Source of the DNA: Methylobacterium tardum
Lineage (GTDB): Bacteria > Pseudomonadota > Alphaproteobacteria > Rhizobiales > Beijerinckiaceae
Assembly: GCF_023546765.1 (NCBI RefSeq)
Contig: NZ_CP097484.1
Location: 2,016,001-2,080,000 of the forward strand
Direction: 5' to 3'
Length of the DNA: 64,000 nucleotides
Part shown: positions 9,592 through 17,965 of the stretch, piece after piece
How positions within the stretch are numbered: the first letter of the stretch is position 1
Layout: each line of letters starts with the position of its first letter
Translations under genes and position numbers: made by a program
The notes under the pieces: model-generated
What the model was told of the DNA's origin: nothing
The model's input: only the letters and a program-made list of their open reading frames with translations
The model's database searches: none

Positions 9592-11508
9592 GTGTCGTTC
9601 CAGCGCCCGCCCGCGGGACAGGCGGCCCTGCCGCCGGAGATCGCCTTCCTGCAAGCCGAGGGCGTCGACGGCCAGCTGCTGATCCGGGCCGCCGCCGCCG
9701 CGGCCGAGGCCGGGACCGACGCGGCGACCGCCCTGCTCCAGGCCGGCCTGATGGCGGAGGCCGCCTATTACCGGGCCCTGGCCCGGGCGCTCGACGCCCC
9801 CTACCTCGACGGGCCGATCCCGTTCGGCCTGGGCCTGCGCTTCCCCGACAGCGTGGCGGCCGGTCTCGCACCGCTGGCACCCGGGGCGGTGGCGCCCTGC
9901 GTGCTGGCGCCCCGCGGCCGGATGATCGCGGACCTCCTCGACGGCCCGCGCCGGGCGTCCAGGCCGGCGATCACCAGCCCGACACGCCTGCGCGAGGCCG
10001 TGTTCGCCGCGATCCCCGAGCAGGTGGCGGATTACGCGTCGCACGAACTGCGGCGGCGCACGCCCGAGCGGGCCACCGCGCGCGAGCCGGCCGTCTGGTG
10101 GCTGCTGGTCCTCGGACTGGGGCTCACCGCAGCGCTCTGCCTGTGCGCGGCGCTCCCGGCGTGGCTCGCCCGAACGGCGATGCTGGCCGCGCAGGGCCTG
10201 TTCCTGGCCATGGCGAGCTTCCGGCTCGCCGCCCTGGCCATCAGGGCCCCGGTGTCTGCGGACGCGACGGTGCCGCTCGCCGATGCGGATCTGCCGGTCT
10301 ACACGGTGCTGGTCCCGCTCCGCCGCGAGGCGGCGGTGGTGCCGCACCTGCTCAAGGCGCTGGCCGCCCTCGATTATCCGGCGGCCAAGCTCGACATCAA
10401 GCTGCTGCTGGAGGCGGACGACCCGGAGACCGGACCGGCCCTCGCCCGGATCCCGCTGCCGGCGCGGTTCGAGGTGATCACGGTGCCGCCCGGCGGCCCC
10501 CGTACCAAGCCGCGGGCCCTCAACGCGGCGCTGCCGCTCGCCCGCGGCGCCCTGCTGACCGTCTACGACGCCGAGGACGCACCCGATCCCGGGCAATTGC
10601 GGCTGGCGGCCACCCTGTTCGCGCGCCTGCCCGACCGCGTCGCCTGTCTCCAGGGGCGGCTGGTGATCGACAATGCCGGCGATTCCCGGCTCGCCCGCGC
10701 CTTCGCCCTCGAATATGCGGGCCTGTTCGACGTGCTGAACCCGGCGCTGGCGCGGTGCGGCCTGCCGGTGCCGCTCGGCGGCACCTCCATGCACCTGCGC
10801 ACCGACGTGCTGCGGGCGCTGAACGGGTGGGATCCGTTCAACGTCACCGAGGATGCCGATCTCGGGATTCGCCTGGCGCTGGCGGGCTACACCGTCGGCG
10901 ACCTGCCGAGCCCCACCTTCGAGGAGGCGCCGGCCCGGCTCGCCCCGTGGCTCGCCCAGCGCACCCGCTGGCTGAAGGGCCTGATCCAGACCAGCCTCAC
11001 CCACGGGCGCCGGCCGCTCGCCAACGCGCGCAGCCTCGGCGGGCTGGAGACGCTCTGCGCCGCCGCGCTGGTGCCGGGCACGGTCGCGTCGGCGCTCGCC
11101 TATCCGGTCTGCCTCGCCGCGGCGGCCTGGGACTTCCTGGTCCTGGACATCGCGGCGGCGCCCGCCTTCCTCGACAACCTCCCCACGGGGCTCGCGATCA
11201 CGCTCTTCGGGACGGGGCTGGCGGCGCTGATCCTGCCGGCCCTGCTCGGCTGCGCCCGGCGCGGCTGGGGCGACCTCGCCCGGTCGGCCGTCTGGATGCC
11301 GCTCTACTTCCTGCTGATCAGCCTGGCCGCCTGGCTGGCGCTGGTCGAGCTGCTCCGCGCCCCGGAGCGCTGGAACAAGACCCGGCACGGCCTAGCGCGG
11401 ACCTCGCGCAGGGGCCGGGCGCATCGGCCCGCAGGCACGCCCGGCACCCTGCGACATTTGGAGCCGGCCTGCGGCGGGCGCGGGGCCGGGGAATGCGGTT
11501 TCTCCTGA
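9592..11508 (+). CDS. Membrane glycosyltransferase family 2 with GspE-type N-terminal domain
   Basis: A 638-residue inner-membrane enzyme starting at GTG 9592, with GGGGGAG upstream. Residues about 15-135 resemble the N-terminal domain of type II secretion ATPases (ALLQAGLMAEAAYYRALARA type). Two membrane helices follow at about 169-218. The GT2 catalytic domain then shows YDAED (about residue 326), TEDADLG (about 420) and the processive-type QRTRW (about 455), before further C-terminal membrane helices. The motif set is that of cellulose-synthase-like or exopolysaccharide glycosyltransferases; donor and product are unknown. No polysaccharide cluster surrounds it. Confidence 0.85.
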   Translation: MSFQRPPAGQAALPPEIAFLQAEGVDGQLLIRAAAAAAEAGTDAATALLQAGLMAEAAYYRALARALDAPYLDGPIPFGLGLRFPDSVAAGLAPLAPGAVAPCVLAPRGRMIADLLDGPRRASRPAITSPTRLREAVFAAIPEQVADYASHELRRRTPERATAREPAVWWLLVLGLGLTAALCLCAALPAWLARTAMLAAQGLFLAMASFRLAALAIRAPVSADATVPLADADLPVYTVLVPLRREAAVVPHLLKALAALDYPAAKLDIKLLLEADDPETGPALARIPLPARFEVITVPPGGPRTKPRALNAALPLARGALLTVYDAEDAPDPGQLRLAATLFARLPDRVACLQGRLVIDNAGDSRLARAFALEYAGLFDVLNPALARCGLPVPLGGTSMHLRTDVLRALNGWDPFNVTEDADLGIRLALAGYTVGDLPSPTFEEAPARLAPWLAQRTRWLKGLIQTSLTHGRRPLANARSLGGLETLCAAALVPGTVASALAYPVCLAAAAWDFLVLDIAAAPAFLDNLPTGLAITLFGTGLAALILPALLGCARRGWGDLARSAVWMPLYFLLISLAAWLALVELLRAPERWNKTRHGLARTSRRGRAHRPAGTPGTLRHLEPACGGRGAGECGFS

Positions 11509-11607
11509 TCTGGATCAGCCCGATCGATCGACGCTGCCGCTAGCCTTGAGCCTCGGACGTCGCCTGCGCTGCGGTGGCCGGTCATTCTCCACAGGGTGGA
11601 GCGAGCG

Positions 11608-11853
11608 ATGCCGGCCTATCATCTCCGACGGACCCTGGAGCACGCGGACGGCCGCTCGGGCCTCGCCTTCGCCTCCGACAGTCTGGAGGCGGCCGACGCC
11701 GACGCCGCGATCCTCAAGGCCCGGGAGCTCTGCCGCAAGGCCGCCGGCATGCTGCTGACCGGGGCGGTGCTGATGGATCCGGTCGGGCGGATCCTGTGGT
11801 CGTTCAGCCTGGCGCTGGCCCGGGAGCCGCTCTGCGTCCGGGCCACGAGCTGA
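11608..11853 (+). CDS. Small hypothetical protein
   Basis: An 81-residue protein starting MPAYHLRRTLEH. The ATG at 11608 is preceded by GGAG at suitable spacing, so it is preferred over the in-frame GTG at 11596. No signal peptide or membrane helix is seen, and it ends with a hydrophobic strand-like segment (ILWSFSLALA). The layout, with an N-terminal strand, an alanine-rich helix and a terminal strand, is loosely like small DUF6894-type proteins of this order, but no family can be assigned. Confidence 0.55.
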   Translation: MPAYHLRRTLEHADGRSGLAFASDSLEAADADAAILKARELCRKAAGMLLTGAVLMDPVGRILWSFSLALAREPLCVRATS

Positions 11854-11909
11854 GCCCGGACGCAACGCAGGGGGCCCTCGCGCCGTTGTCGGTCCATGGC
11901 GTATCCCTG

Positions 11910-12143
11910 ATGGCAACGATCGCGATCCTGATCGGCACGCAGGCCGGCGCCCGGCTGCTGGCCGCCGCCTCGGAGCGGGAGGCGGCCCTCTCGGCCGAGG
12001 CCTTCCTGCGACGCCTGCCGGTCCGGACCCTCCCGGCCCCGCTCTGGGTCCAGTGCGACGACCCGGCGGTCAGCGGACGGCTCACCGCCTATCTCAACGG
12101 CCTGCAGGATGAGCAGGTGCGCGAGCGCGACGCCCGGGTCTGA
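11910..12143 (+). CDS. Small hypothetical protein
   Basis: A 77-residue reading frame beginning MATIAILIGTQAGARLLAAA. It is rich in alanine and arginine and contains one Cys (WVQCDD). It follows the previous small gene by 56 bases and precedes mazG by about 90 bases. Coding is supported only by its in-frame composition; no family is recognised and no strong ribosome binding site is evident. Confidence 0.4.
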   Translation: MATIAILIGTQAGARLLAAASEREAALSAEAFLRRLPVRTLPAPLWVQCDDPAVSGRLTAYLNGLQDEQVRERDARV

Positions 12144-12233
12144 TCGGGCTCCCGCCCGCGCGGATTCCCCTTTTACCCGCCATGGTCTAACGCCCGGAGC
12201 GTGAGTGACGTGCGCGACGAGGGACGATCCGGC

Positions 12234-13118
12234 ATGAGCGAGGCGACCGCCGGGGCGATGTCCCGGGAGCTGCCCGGGGAGGCGCCGCTGCACAGGCTCC
12301 TGCGCCTGATGGCGACCCTGCGCGACCCGGTCCGCGGCTGCCCCTGGGACGTGGCGCAGACACCCGCGACCATCGTGCCCTACACGATCGAGGAGGCCTA
12401 CGAGGTCGCCGACGCGGTGGCGCGCGGTGATCGCGACGACCTGCGCGACGAACTCGGCGACCTGCTGCTCCAGGTGGTGTTCCAGGCGCAGATGGCCGAG
12501 GAGGCCGGCGCCTTCGCGTTCGGCGACGTGGCGCGGGCGATCGGCGACAAGCTGGTCCGCCGCCATCCGCACGTCTTCGACCGGGACGGGCAGCCTCTGC
12601 CCGCGGGCTCGCCGCTGCGTGATCCGGCGCAGGTCGAGGCGCAATGGGCGGTGATCAAGGCGCAGGAGCGAGCGCACCGGTCCGCGGCCTCCGGCGCCGC
12701 GGAGACCGCGCCGGACCCGCTCGGCGGCGTCGCCCGCGCGCTCCCGGCCCTCGCCCGGGCGGAGAAGATCTCCCGGCGGGCGGCGGCCTACGGCTTCGAC
12801 TGGGGCGACGCCGCGCAGGTCATCGACAAGGTCCGCGAGGAGACCGACGAGGTCGCCGAAGCCCTGGAGGCGGGCGCCCCGCAGGCCCTCGCAGAGGAGA
12901 TCGGCGATCTCCTGTTCTCGGTGGCCAACCTCGCGCGGCATGCCGGGATCGACCCGGAGACAGCTCTGCGCGACGGCACCGCCAAGTTCGAGCGCCGCTT
13001 CGCCGCGATGGCGGAGCACCTGCGGGCGGCGGGCGGCGAACTCGGCCGCTCGGACCTCGCCGCCATGGAGGCGGCTTGGCAGGCGGCCAAGCGCGACGAG
13101 GCGGCCGGCGGCGCGTGA
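12234..13118 (+). CDS. mazG: Nucleoside triphosphate pyrophosphohydrolase MazG
   Basis: About 294 residues with two tandem MazG domains. The first shows EEAYEVADA followed by DELGDLLLQVVFQ; the second shows EETDEVAEAL followed by EEIGDLLFSVANLARH. These are the ExxE...ExxD metal-binding sets. The enzyme hydrolyses (d)NTPs to NMP and pyrophosphate, limiting non-canonical nucleotides and modulating ppGpp-linked stress responses. The start is taken at ATG 12234, with GAGGG ten bases upstream; an in-frame GTG at 12201 is the alternative. The conserved RDPVRGCPWD sequence marks the true N-terminal region. Confidence 0.93.
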   Translation: MSEATAGAMSRELPGEAPLHRLLRLMATLRDPVRGCPWDVAQTPATIVPYTIEEAYEVADAVARGDRDDLRDELGDLLLQVVFQAQMAEEAGAFAFGDVARAIGDKLVRRHPHVFDRDGQPLPAGSPLRDPAQVEAQWAVIKAQERAHRSAASGAAETAPDPLGGVARALPALARAEKISRRAAAYGFDWGDAAQVIDKVREETDEVAEALEAGAPQALAEEIGDLLFSVANLARHAGIDPETALRDGTAKFERRFAAMAEHLRAAGGELGRSDLAAMEAAWQAAKRDEAAGGA

Positions 13119-13200
13119 GCGCGCGCGGCGATCGCCCGCGCCGCGCGGGGGCCTGCTCTCGAGGGCTCGACAGGCGGCGTTCGGCGGATATGTTCCGCGC

Positions 13201-13539
13201 ATGCGCCCGACCCTGCCCATCCTCACGACGCTCGCCGCCCTCGCCGCCCTGGCGTCGCTGTCCCGGCCCGCCGCTGCCGAGACGGTCGTCCAGGAACGCT
13301 TCGGCTGCCACACCCAGGAGGTCACGGACCGCCTGTTCAAGCTGGTCATGGCCGGCGACGAGGAGGGGTTTGGGCGGCTGCTGCACGTCAGTCTCGCCAG
13401 CGGCGAATGCCGGTCCTGGAAGCTCGGCGAGGAGGTCCGGCTCGAATCCCGGACGATGAGCTACGGCTGCCTCGCCCTGACGAACAGCCAGGATCGCTGC
13501 TACTGGACCCCGCTCAGCGCGATCGAGAAGGCGGGCTGA
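13201..13539 (+). CDS. Small secreted hypothetical protein
   Basis: A 112-residue protein starting MRPTLPILTTLAALAALASL, a clear Sec signal peptide with probable cleavage after AAA near residue 26. The mature part contains four cysteines (GCHTQEV, GECRSW, YGCLAL and RCYWTP), suggesting two disulfides in the periplasm. No domain is recognised. It lies 82 bases after mazG and converges on the DUF892 gene. Confidence 0.65.
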   Translation: MRPTLPILTTLAALAALASLSRPAAAETVVQERFGCHTQEVTDRLFKLVMAGDEEGFGRLLHVSLASGECRSWKLGEEVRLESRTMSYGCLALTNSQDRCYWTPLSAIEKAG

Positions 13540-13564
13540 GCCCTTCGCGTTCCGCCGGGCGGCG

Positions 13565-13608
13565 GGTGCCGGGATCCGCGCGGTCCGGCACCGCCGCGGC
13601 GGTGCCGG
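13565..13608. terminator. Possible bidirectional terminator with alternative hairpins
   Basis: Between convergent genes, GGTGCCGG (13565-13572) can pair with CCGGCACC (13585-13592). The latter also forms the left half of a perfect 24-base palindrome at 13585-13608. The two hairpins are mutually exclusive. There is no clear T tract, so function as a terminator is inferred from position. Confidence 0.4.
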
Positions 13609-13620
13609 ATGCAGGTGCGC

Positions 13621-14157
13621 TCAGGCGGCCTTCTTCGAGCCCTTGGCCTTCGGGGCCTCGCCGTCCTCGGCATCGCCGGCGGCGTTGATCGACTCGGCGA
13701 TCTTCGAGAGCAGGGCGTCGGTCTTCTTCTCCTCCTGCAGGGTCTCGTCCAAGAGCTTGGCGGCCTCGCCGTAGCCGAGCTGGCCGGCCCAGGTCTTCAG
13801 GGTGCCGTAGCGGCTGATCTCGTAATGCTCCACCGCCTGGGCGCAGGCGGCCAGCACCGCGTCGGCGGCCGGGCTGCCCTCGAAATCCTCGAGATCCTCC
13901 TCCATCTCGGAGACAATGCCCTGCATCGCCTCGCAGGTCTTGGCCCGGGCGGGCTTCCCGATGATCTCGAAGACCTGCGTCAGGCGCTCCACCTGCTGGG
14001 CGCTCTCCTCGGCATGGGTCTCGAAGGCTTGGCGCAACTCCGCGTGCTCCGCGGACTTGGCGGACTTCTTGAGGGCCTTCACCGATTGCTTCTCGGCGTA
14101 ATAGACGTCCTTCAGGGTCTCGTAGAAGGCGTCGTGCAGCGTCTTCTGCTTGGCCAT
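13621..14157 (-). CDS. DUF892 ferritin-like domain protein (YciE/YciF family)
   Basis: A 178-residue protein of the DUF892/YciF family, a ferritin-like four-helix bundle linked to general stress responses. The family opening is seen as LHDAFYETLKDVYYAEKQ near the start. Metal-ligand-type helices carry ETHAEESAQQVERL and AVEHYEISRYGTLKTWA. The C-terminus is a short Lys/Ala-rich tail (KAKGSKKAA). It probably binds di-iron, but activity has not been shown for most members. Confidence 0.92.
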   Translation of the reverse strand: MAKQKTLHDAFYETLKDVYYAEKQSVKALKKSAKSAEHAELRQAFETHAEESAQQVERLTQVFEIIGKPARAKTCEAMQGIVSEMEEDLEDFEGSPAADAVLAACAQAVEHYEISRYGTLKTWAGQLGYGEAAKLLDETLQEEKKTDALLSKIAESINAAGDAEDGEAPKAKGSKKAA

Positions 14158-14274
14158 GGCGGTCTGTCTCCATCGGGGGCCGCTGGCGGGTAGCGCGGCT
14201 TCCGGACGGGGAACGCGGGTCCCGCCGGTCGTATCCGGACGATATCTTCGACCTGTGGAGGAACCTTTCGCGGC

Positions 14275-14502
14275 TCAGGTGCCCGCCCCGTCCGGGCGCG
14301 TCTTACGGCGTGGGCCGACGCCCGCCGGGTCGGATCCGGCCGGCTTGATCCCCGGTGGCTTAGGTTTCGCTGCCTTGGGTCCCGACAGTTTGGGCTGCAG
14401 GCGGTCCAGAGCGATCTCGAGGGCGCGCTCGACCGCGTCGCGATCCGGCAGGGTGTCTGGAAGCGGCGGGCGCGTTCGGCCCGGATCGCGGCGCCTCGTC
14501 AT
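14275..14502 (-). CDS. Small basic hypothetical protein (doubtful)
   Basis: A 75-codon frame beginning MTRRRDPGRTRPPLPD, with the central segment DRDAVERALEIALDRLQPKL that could form an amphipathic helix, then a Lys/Pro-rich tail. It has no clear ribosome binding site and no known family. The codon pattern is plausible, but the frame could be a chance opening in GC-rich DNA. Confidence 0.3.
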   Translation of the reverse strand: MTRRRDPGRTRPPLPDTLPDRDAVERALEIALDRLQPKLSGPKAAKPKPPGIKPAGSDPAGVGPRRKTRPDGAGT

Positions 14503-14577
14503 GGAATCCGCCCGTATCGGGACCACGCGGCCCGGTATTCCGGCGCGCGCGGCAGCTGGCGGGCAGTCTATCGCCCG

Positions 14578-14643
14578 GATCACAGGATCAAAGCCTGCCG
14601 TGATCCCGGGATCCCAGGATCCTGTGATCAAGGTTCCTGGATC
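14578..14643. repeat. Phased GATC octamer array with nested palindromes
   Basis: GATC occurs at 14578, 14586, 14602, 14610, 14618 and 14626, so every step is 8 or 16 bases, and again at 14640. The outer 12-mers 14578-14589 and 14618-14629 are perfect inverted repeats. A perfect 12-base palindrome sits between them at 14602-14613. The array overlaps the doxX stop codon region. Confidence 0.8.
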
Positions 14644-15134
14644 GTTGCTGGCCGGTCGCGCGGGACGACCCCGCCGGGTGGCGGAGCATCCCCGGATGTC
14701 TTGGCGCCTGCCCCGAACAACCGACCGCGTCGGCGGAACGGCCAGTCGATCAGCCCGCCGGCCCAGAGCGCCGCCCAGACGAAGACCGGCTGAAACGCCA
14801 AGCGCGGGCCGTGGTACCACCAGGAATCCGGGATGCCGTCGATGTGGACGTGCGCGAAGGCGTGCTTGAGGTTCGCCGGGTAGACGCAGACCGCGTAGAG
14901 CGCGAGGCCGATCGCGGCCGCGCGCCGGAACTGCCGGGTCAGAAGCCCGATGGCGCCGGCGATCTCGCACAGGCCGGTGACCAGGATGACCAGCCGCGGC
15001 GCCAGCACCCAGCCGGGCATCAGCGGCAGCATCGCGTCGGTCGCCGCGAGATGCACGATCCCGATGAAAGCGTAGAGGGCCGCGAGCCCGTAGCGGAGCC
15101 GCCGACGGCCCGTCGCGAGCGCCGGATCGGTCAC
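14628..15134 (-). CDS. DoxX-like membrane protein
   Basis: A 168-residue inner-membrane protein with about four hydrophobic helices (LAALYAFIGIVHLA, LVILVTGLCEIAGAIGLL, AAIGLALYAVCVYP and FVWAALWAGGLI). The pattern, with the conserved GLCEIAGAIGLL segment and PANLKHAF, fits the DoxX family of small quinone-linked or thiol-stress membrane proteins. The ATG at 15134 overlaps the pabC stop (15131), so it is the last gene of the pab operon. The C-terminal tail after WPFRRRG is polar and extends into the GATC array. Confidence 0.8.
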   Translation of the reverse strand: MTDPALATGRRRLRYGLAALYAFIGIVHLAATDAMLPLMPGWVLAPRLVILVTGLCEIAGAIGLLTRQFRRAAAIGLALYAVCVYPANLKHAFAHVHIDGIPDSWWYHGPRLAFQPVFVWAALWAGGLIDWPFRRRGRLFGAGAKTSGDAPPPGGVVPRDRPATIQEP

Positions 15135-15982
15135 GCGACGACGTCCGACGCCACGCCGCAGGCCTCGGCCACCGAGGCCGTGAGCGCCGCGCTCAGTCGG
15201 GCCACCGCCGGGTGCCGGGCGCTAGCGAAGGCGGTGTCGCCGATCGCCGTCACGGGGGCCAGGAGCCGCAGCGAGTTGGTCAGGACCACGGCCTCGGCCG
15301 CGCGCCATTCCGGCAGGCTCAGCGACCGTTCCTCGGCCCGCAGCCCGCATCCGGCGGCGAGGCCGAGGATCTCCGCCCGGACGATGCCGGCCAGCACGCC
15401 GTCGGTGAGCGGCGGCGTTACCAGACTCTGCCCGAACAGCGCGAACAGGTTGCCGGTGCCCGCACAGGCGACGTGCCCTCGTGTGTTGCAGAACAAAGCC
15501 TCGTCGAAGCCCGCCGCGGCGGCCTCCCGGGCGGCCAGAACCGCGTCGAGGTAGCCGAGCGTCTTCAGCCGGGCGGCGGGCGAGGTCTCGTTGCGGGCGA
15601 CCGGCGTCGGCCACAGGCGCAGGGGCGCGAAGGCCGCGCTCCGGGCGCTCGGCGCCGCGGTGGCGAACAGCGTCGGGCGCGGATCGTCCGGCGGCTTGAG
15701 GCCGCGCGGGCCGGAGCCGCGGGTGAGGGTGGTGCGGATCGCCAGCCGCTCCCCCTGCCCGGCGAGCGCCCGGAGGGCCTCGCGGATCCGCTCCGGCTCG
15801 GCGGGGATCCCGAGCCCGCCGGCGGAGGCCACGAGCCGGTCGATATGCGCCGCCTCGAAAGCGACCCGGCCGCCGAGGGCGAGGGCCGTGTCGAACAGGC
15901 CGTCGCCCAGCGTCAGGCCGCGATCGGTGAGGTCGAGCGGCGCGGTCGTGCCGGAGACGATCGCGCCGTCACGCCACAGCAT
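15131..15982 (-). CDS. pabC: Aminodeoxychorismate lyase (class IV aminotransferase fold)
   Basis: A 283-residue PLP-dependent fold-type IV enzyme. Visible are RGLTLGDGLFDT at the N-terminus, RLKTLGYLDAVLAA with the probable PLP lysine, and the closing EAVVLTNSLRLLAPV. It would convert 4-amino-4-deoxychorismate to p-aminobenzoate and pyruvate for folate synthesis. The fold alone cannot exclude a D-amino-acid or branched-chain aminotransferase, but position directly after pabB and pabA supports PabC. It overlaps the end of pabA by 14 bases. Confidence 0.85.
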   Translation of the reverse strand: MLWRDGAIVSGTTAPLDLTDRGLTLGDGLFDTALALGGRVAFEAAHIDRLVASAGGLGIPAEPERIREALRALAGQGERLAIRTTLTRGSGPRGLKPPDDPRPTLFATAAPSARSAAFAPLRLWPTPVARNETSPAARLKTLGYLDAVLAAREAAAAGFDEALFCNTRGHVACAGTGNLFALFGQSLVTPPLTDGVLAGIVRAEILGLAAGCGLRAEERSLSLPEWRAAEAVVLTNSLRLLAPVTAIGDTAFASARHPAVARLSAALTASVAEACGVASDVVA

Positions 15983-16592
15983 CGCTCGGCCCCGCCTGCC
16001 GGTCGCGGCCCGCCCGCCACGCGCGGGCCAGTCCCAGGAAATTGCCGAACAGGGCGTGGCCGCCCTCGGTCAGCACCGATTCCGGATGGAACTGGATGCC
16101 GTAGGTCGGGTGGGTCCGGTGCGAGAGCGCCATCACCTCGCCCTCCTGCGAGACCGCGTCGACAGAGAGATGCTGCGCCATGTCGGGGCCGGGCGTCACC
16201 ACCAGCGAGTGGTAGCGCCCCACCGGCATCGGCGCCGGCAGCCCGGCGAACAGCCGCTCGCCCTGGTGGGCAATCGGCGTCATCTGCCCGTGAAGCGGGC
16301 GCTGCGCCCGCTCGACCGTGCCGCCGAAGGCCGCGCCGATCGCCTGATGGCCGAGGCAGACCCCGAGGATCGGCACCGCCCCCGACAGGTCGCGGATCGC
16401 CGGGAGCGAGATCCCGGCCTCCGCGGGGGTGCAGGGGCCGGGCGAGACCACCAGGGCCTCGGGCGCCAGCGCCCGGATGCCGGCGACGTCGAGGGCGTCG
16501 TTGCGCACGACCCGGACCTCTTCCCCCAGCTCCTCCAGGTAGCGGACGACGTTGAAGACGAACGAGTCGTAGTTGTCGAGGACGAGGATCAT
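15969..16592 (-). CDS. pabA: Aminodeoxychorismate synthase glutaminase subunit
   Basis: A 207-residue class I glutamine amidotransferase of the PabA/TrpG type, starting at ATG 16592. It shows the opening MILVLDNYDSFV, the nucleophile motif GVCLGHQAIG, and the catalytic His/Glu in IQFHPESVLT. It supplies ammonia from glutamine to PabB. Its start overlaps the pabB stop by four bases (ATGA), indicating coupled translation and a folate rather than tryptophan role. Confidence 0.93.
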   Translation of the reverse strand: MILVLDNYDSFVFNVVRYLEELGEEVRVVRNDALDVAGIRALAPEALVVSPGPCTPAEAGISLPAIRDLSGAVPILGVCLGHQAIGAAFGGTVERAQRPLHGQMTPIAHQGERLFAGLPAPMPVGRYHSLVVTPGPDMAQHLSVDAVSQEGEVMALSHRTHPTYGIQFHPESVLTEGGHALFGNFLGLARAWRAGRDRQAGPSDAVA

Positions 16593-17965
16593 GCGAAGGC
16601 CTCGAACACGCGCTCGGCCTTGGCCAGGGTCTCGTCGTATTCCGGGCCGGGCTCCGACAGCAGGGTCACACCGCCGCCGGCCTGCAGGACGGCCTGGCGA
16701 TCGTCCATGAACACCGTCCGGATCGCGATCGAGGTGTCGAGCGCCCCGTCGAAGCCGATCCGGCCGATGGCGCCGCAATAGAGCTCCCGGGCGTCGCCCT
16801 CGATCTCCGTGATGATGTCCATGGCGCGGATCTTCGGGGCGCCGGTGATCGAGCCCCCGGGGAAGGTCCCTTCCAGGAGGTCGAGGGCGTCGAGCCCGTC
16901 GCGGAGGTCTCCGGTCACCACCGAGACCAGATGGTGGACGCCCGCGTAGGTCTCCAGGCCGCACAGGGTGGGCACGGCGACGCTGCCCGGGGCGCAGACC
17001 CGGGACAGGTCGTTGCGCAGCAGGTCGACGATCATGACGTTCTCGGCCCGCTCCTTGACGGAGGCCAGCAGCGCCTCGGCCGCCGCCCGGTCGGCCGCGG
17101 GATCGTCGAGGCGGCGGGCGGTGCCCTTGATCGGGCGCGTCTCCACGTGCCGGCCATCCAGCCGGATGAAGCGCTCGGGCGAGGAGGACGCCACCGTCAG
17201 TCCCTCCAGCTCCAGGTAGGCACCGAAGGTCGCGGGATTGGTCTCGCGCAGGCGGCGATAGAGCGCGAACGGGTCGAAGCCGGCGGGCAGGTCCGCCGAG
17301 AAACGCTGGGCGATATTGGCCTGGTAGATGTCGCCGGCCCGGATATAGGCGCGCACCTTTTCGACAGCGTCCTCATAGCTTTGCCGGTCGAAATTGGAAC
17401 GCCACGTGAGCTTCTCGGCGGGGCTAGAAGGCGGCGGGGTCGGGGCTGCCGCGGCGCCGAGCAGGTCGGCGAAGCGGGCGAGCTGCGCTTCGGCGCGGTT
17501 CTGCCGGGCGGCGGGCTCGCGCTCGGGGAAGCCGGTGGCGACCAGCCGGGCGGTTCCGGTGGCATGGTCGATGACCAAGGACGTGTCGTAGAGATTGAAG
17601 GCGATGTCGTCGGTGAGCCCTGCCCGCCGGGCCGGCACCGTGACCCGCTCCAGCTGCGCGCCGAGATCGTAGGCGAGATATCCGATGGCGCCGCCCGGGA
17701 ACGGTTCGTCCGGACCGGGCGCGATCCGGTAGGGCGCGAGGCAGGCCCGCAGGGCCGCGAAGGGCCCGCCCGGCACCGGGCGGCCATCCAGGGTCGCGCG
17801 CCCGTCGCGGAACCGGAAGCGCGCGAACGGATCGGCGGCCACGATCGAATGGCGCCCGAGCGGATCGTGCCGCATGGCGCTGTCGAGGAAGGCTAGCCCC
17901 GGCAGGGCCCGCAGCCGGGCCGCCGCCGCGACGGGATCGATGAAGGGGATCTCTCGGGTCCACAT
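16589..17965 (-). CDS. pabB: Aminodeoxychorismate synthase component I
   Basis: A 458-residue chorismate-utilising enzyme of the anthranilate synthase I family, starting at ATG 17965 (MWTREIPFIDP). The C-terminal chorismate-binding domain has SSSPERFI, GTFPGGSITGAPK and the signature RPIKGTARR. Lysine in PIKGT is characteristic of PabB, where TrpE has alanine. It aminates chorismate to aminodeoxychorismate with PabA. It heads the pabB-pabA-pabC-doxX operon. The frame is open further upstream to 18202, but that extension has no PabB similarity. Confidence 0.94.
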   Translation of the reverse strand: MWTREIPFIDPVAAAARLRALPGLAFLDSAMRHDPLGRHSIVAADPFARFRFRDGRATLDGRPVPGGPFAALRACLAPYRIAPGPDEPFPGGAIGYLAYDLGAQLERVTVPARRAGLTDDIAFNLYDTSLVIDHATGTARLVATGFPEREPAARQNRAEAQLARFADLLGAAAAPTPPPSSPAEKLTWRSNFDRQSYEDAVEKVRAYIRAGDIYQANIAQRFSADLPAGFDPFALYRRLRETNPATFGAYLELEGLTVASSSPERFIRLDGRHVETRPIKGTARRLDDPAADRAAAEALLASVKERAENVMIVDLLRNDLSRVCAPGSVAVPTLCGLETYAGVHHLVSVVTGDLRDGLDALDLLEGTFPGGSITGAPKIRAMDIITEIEGDARELYCGAIGRIGFDGALDTSIAIRTVFMDDRQAVLQAGGGVTLLSEPGPEYDETLAKAERVFEAFA

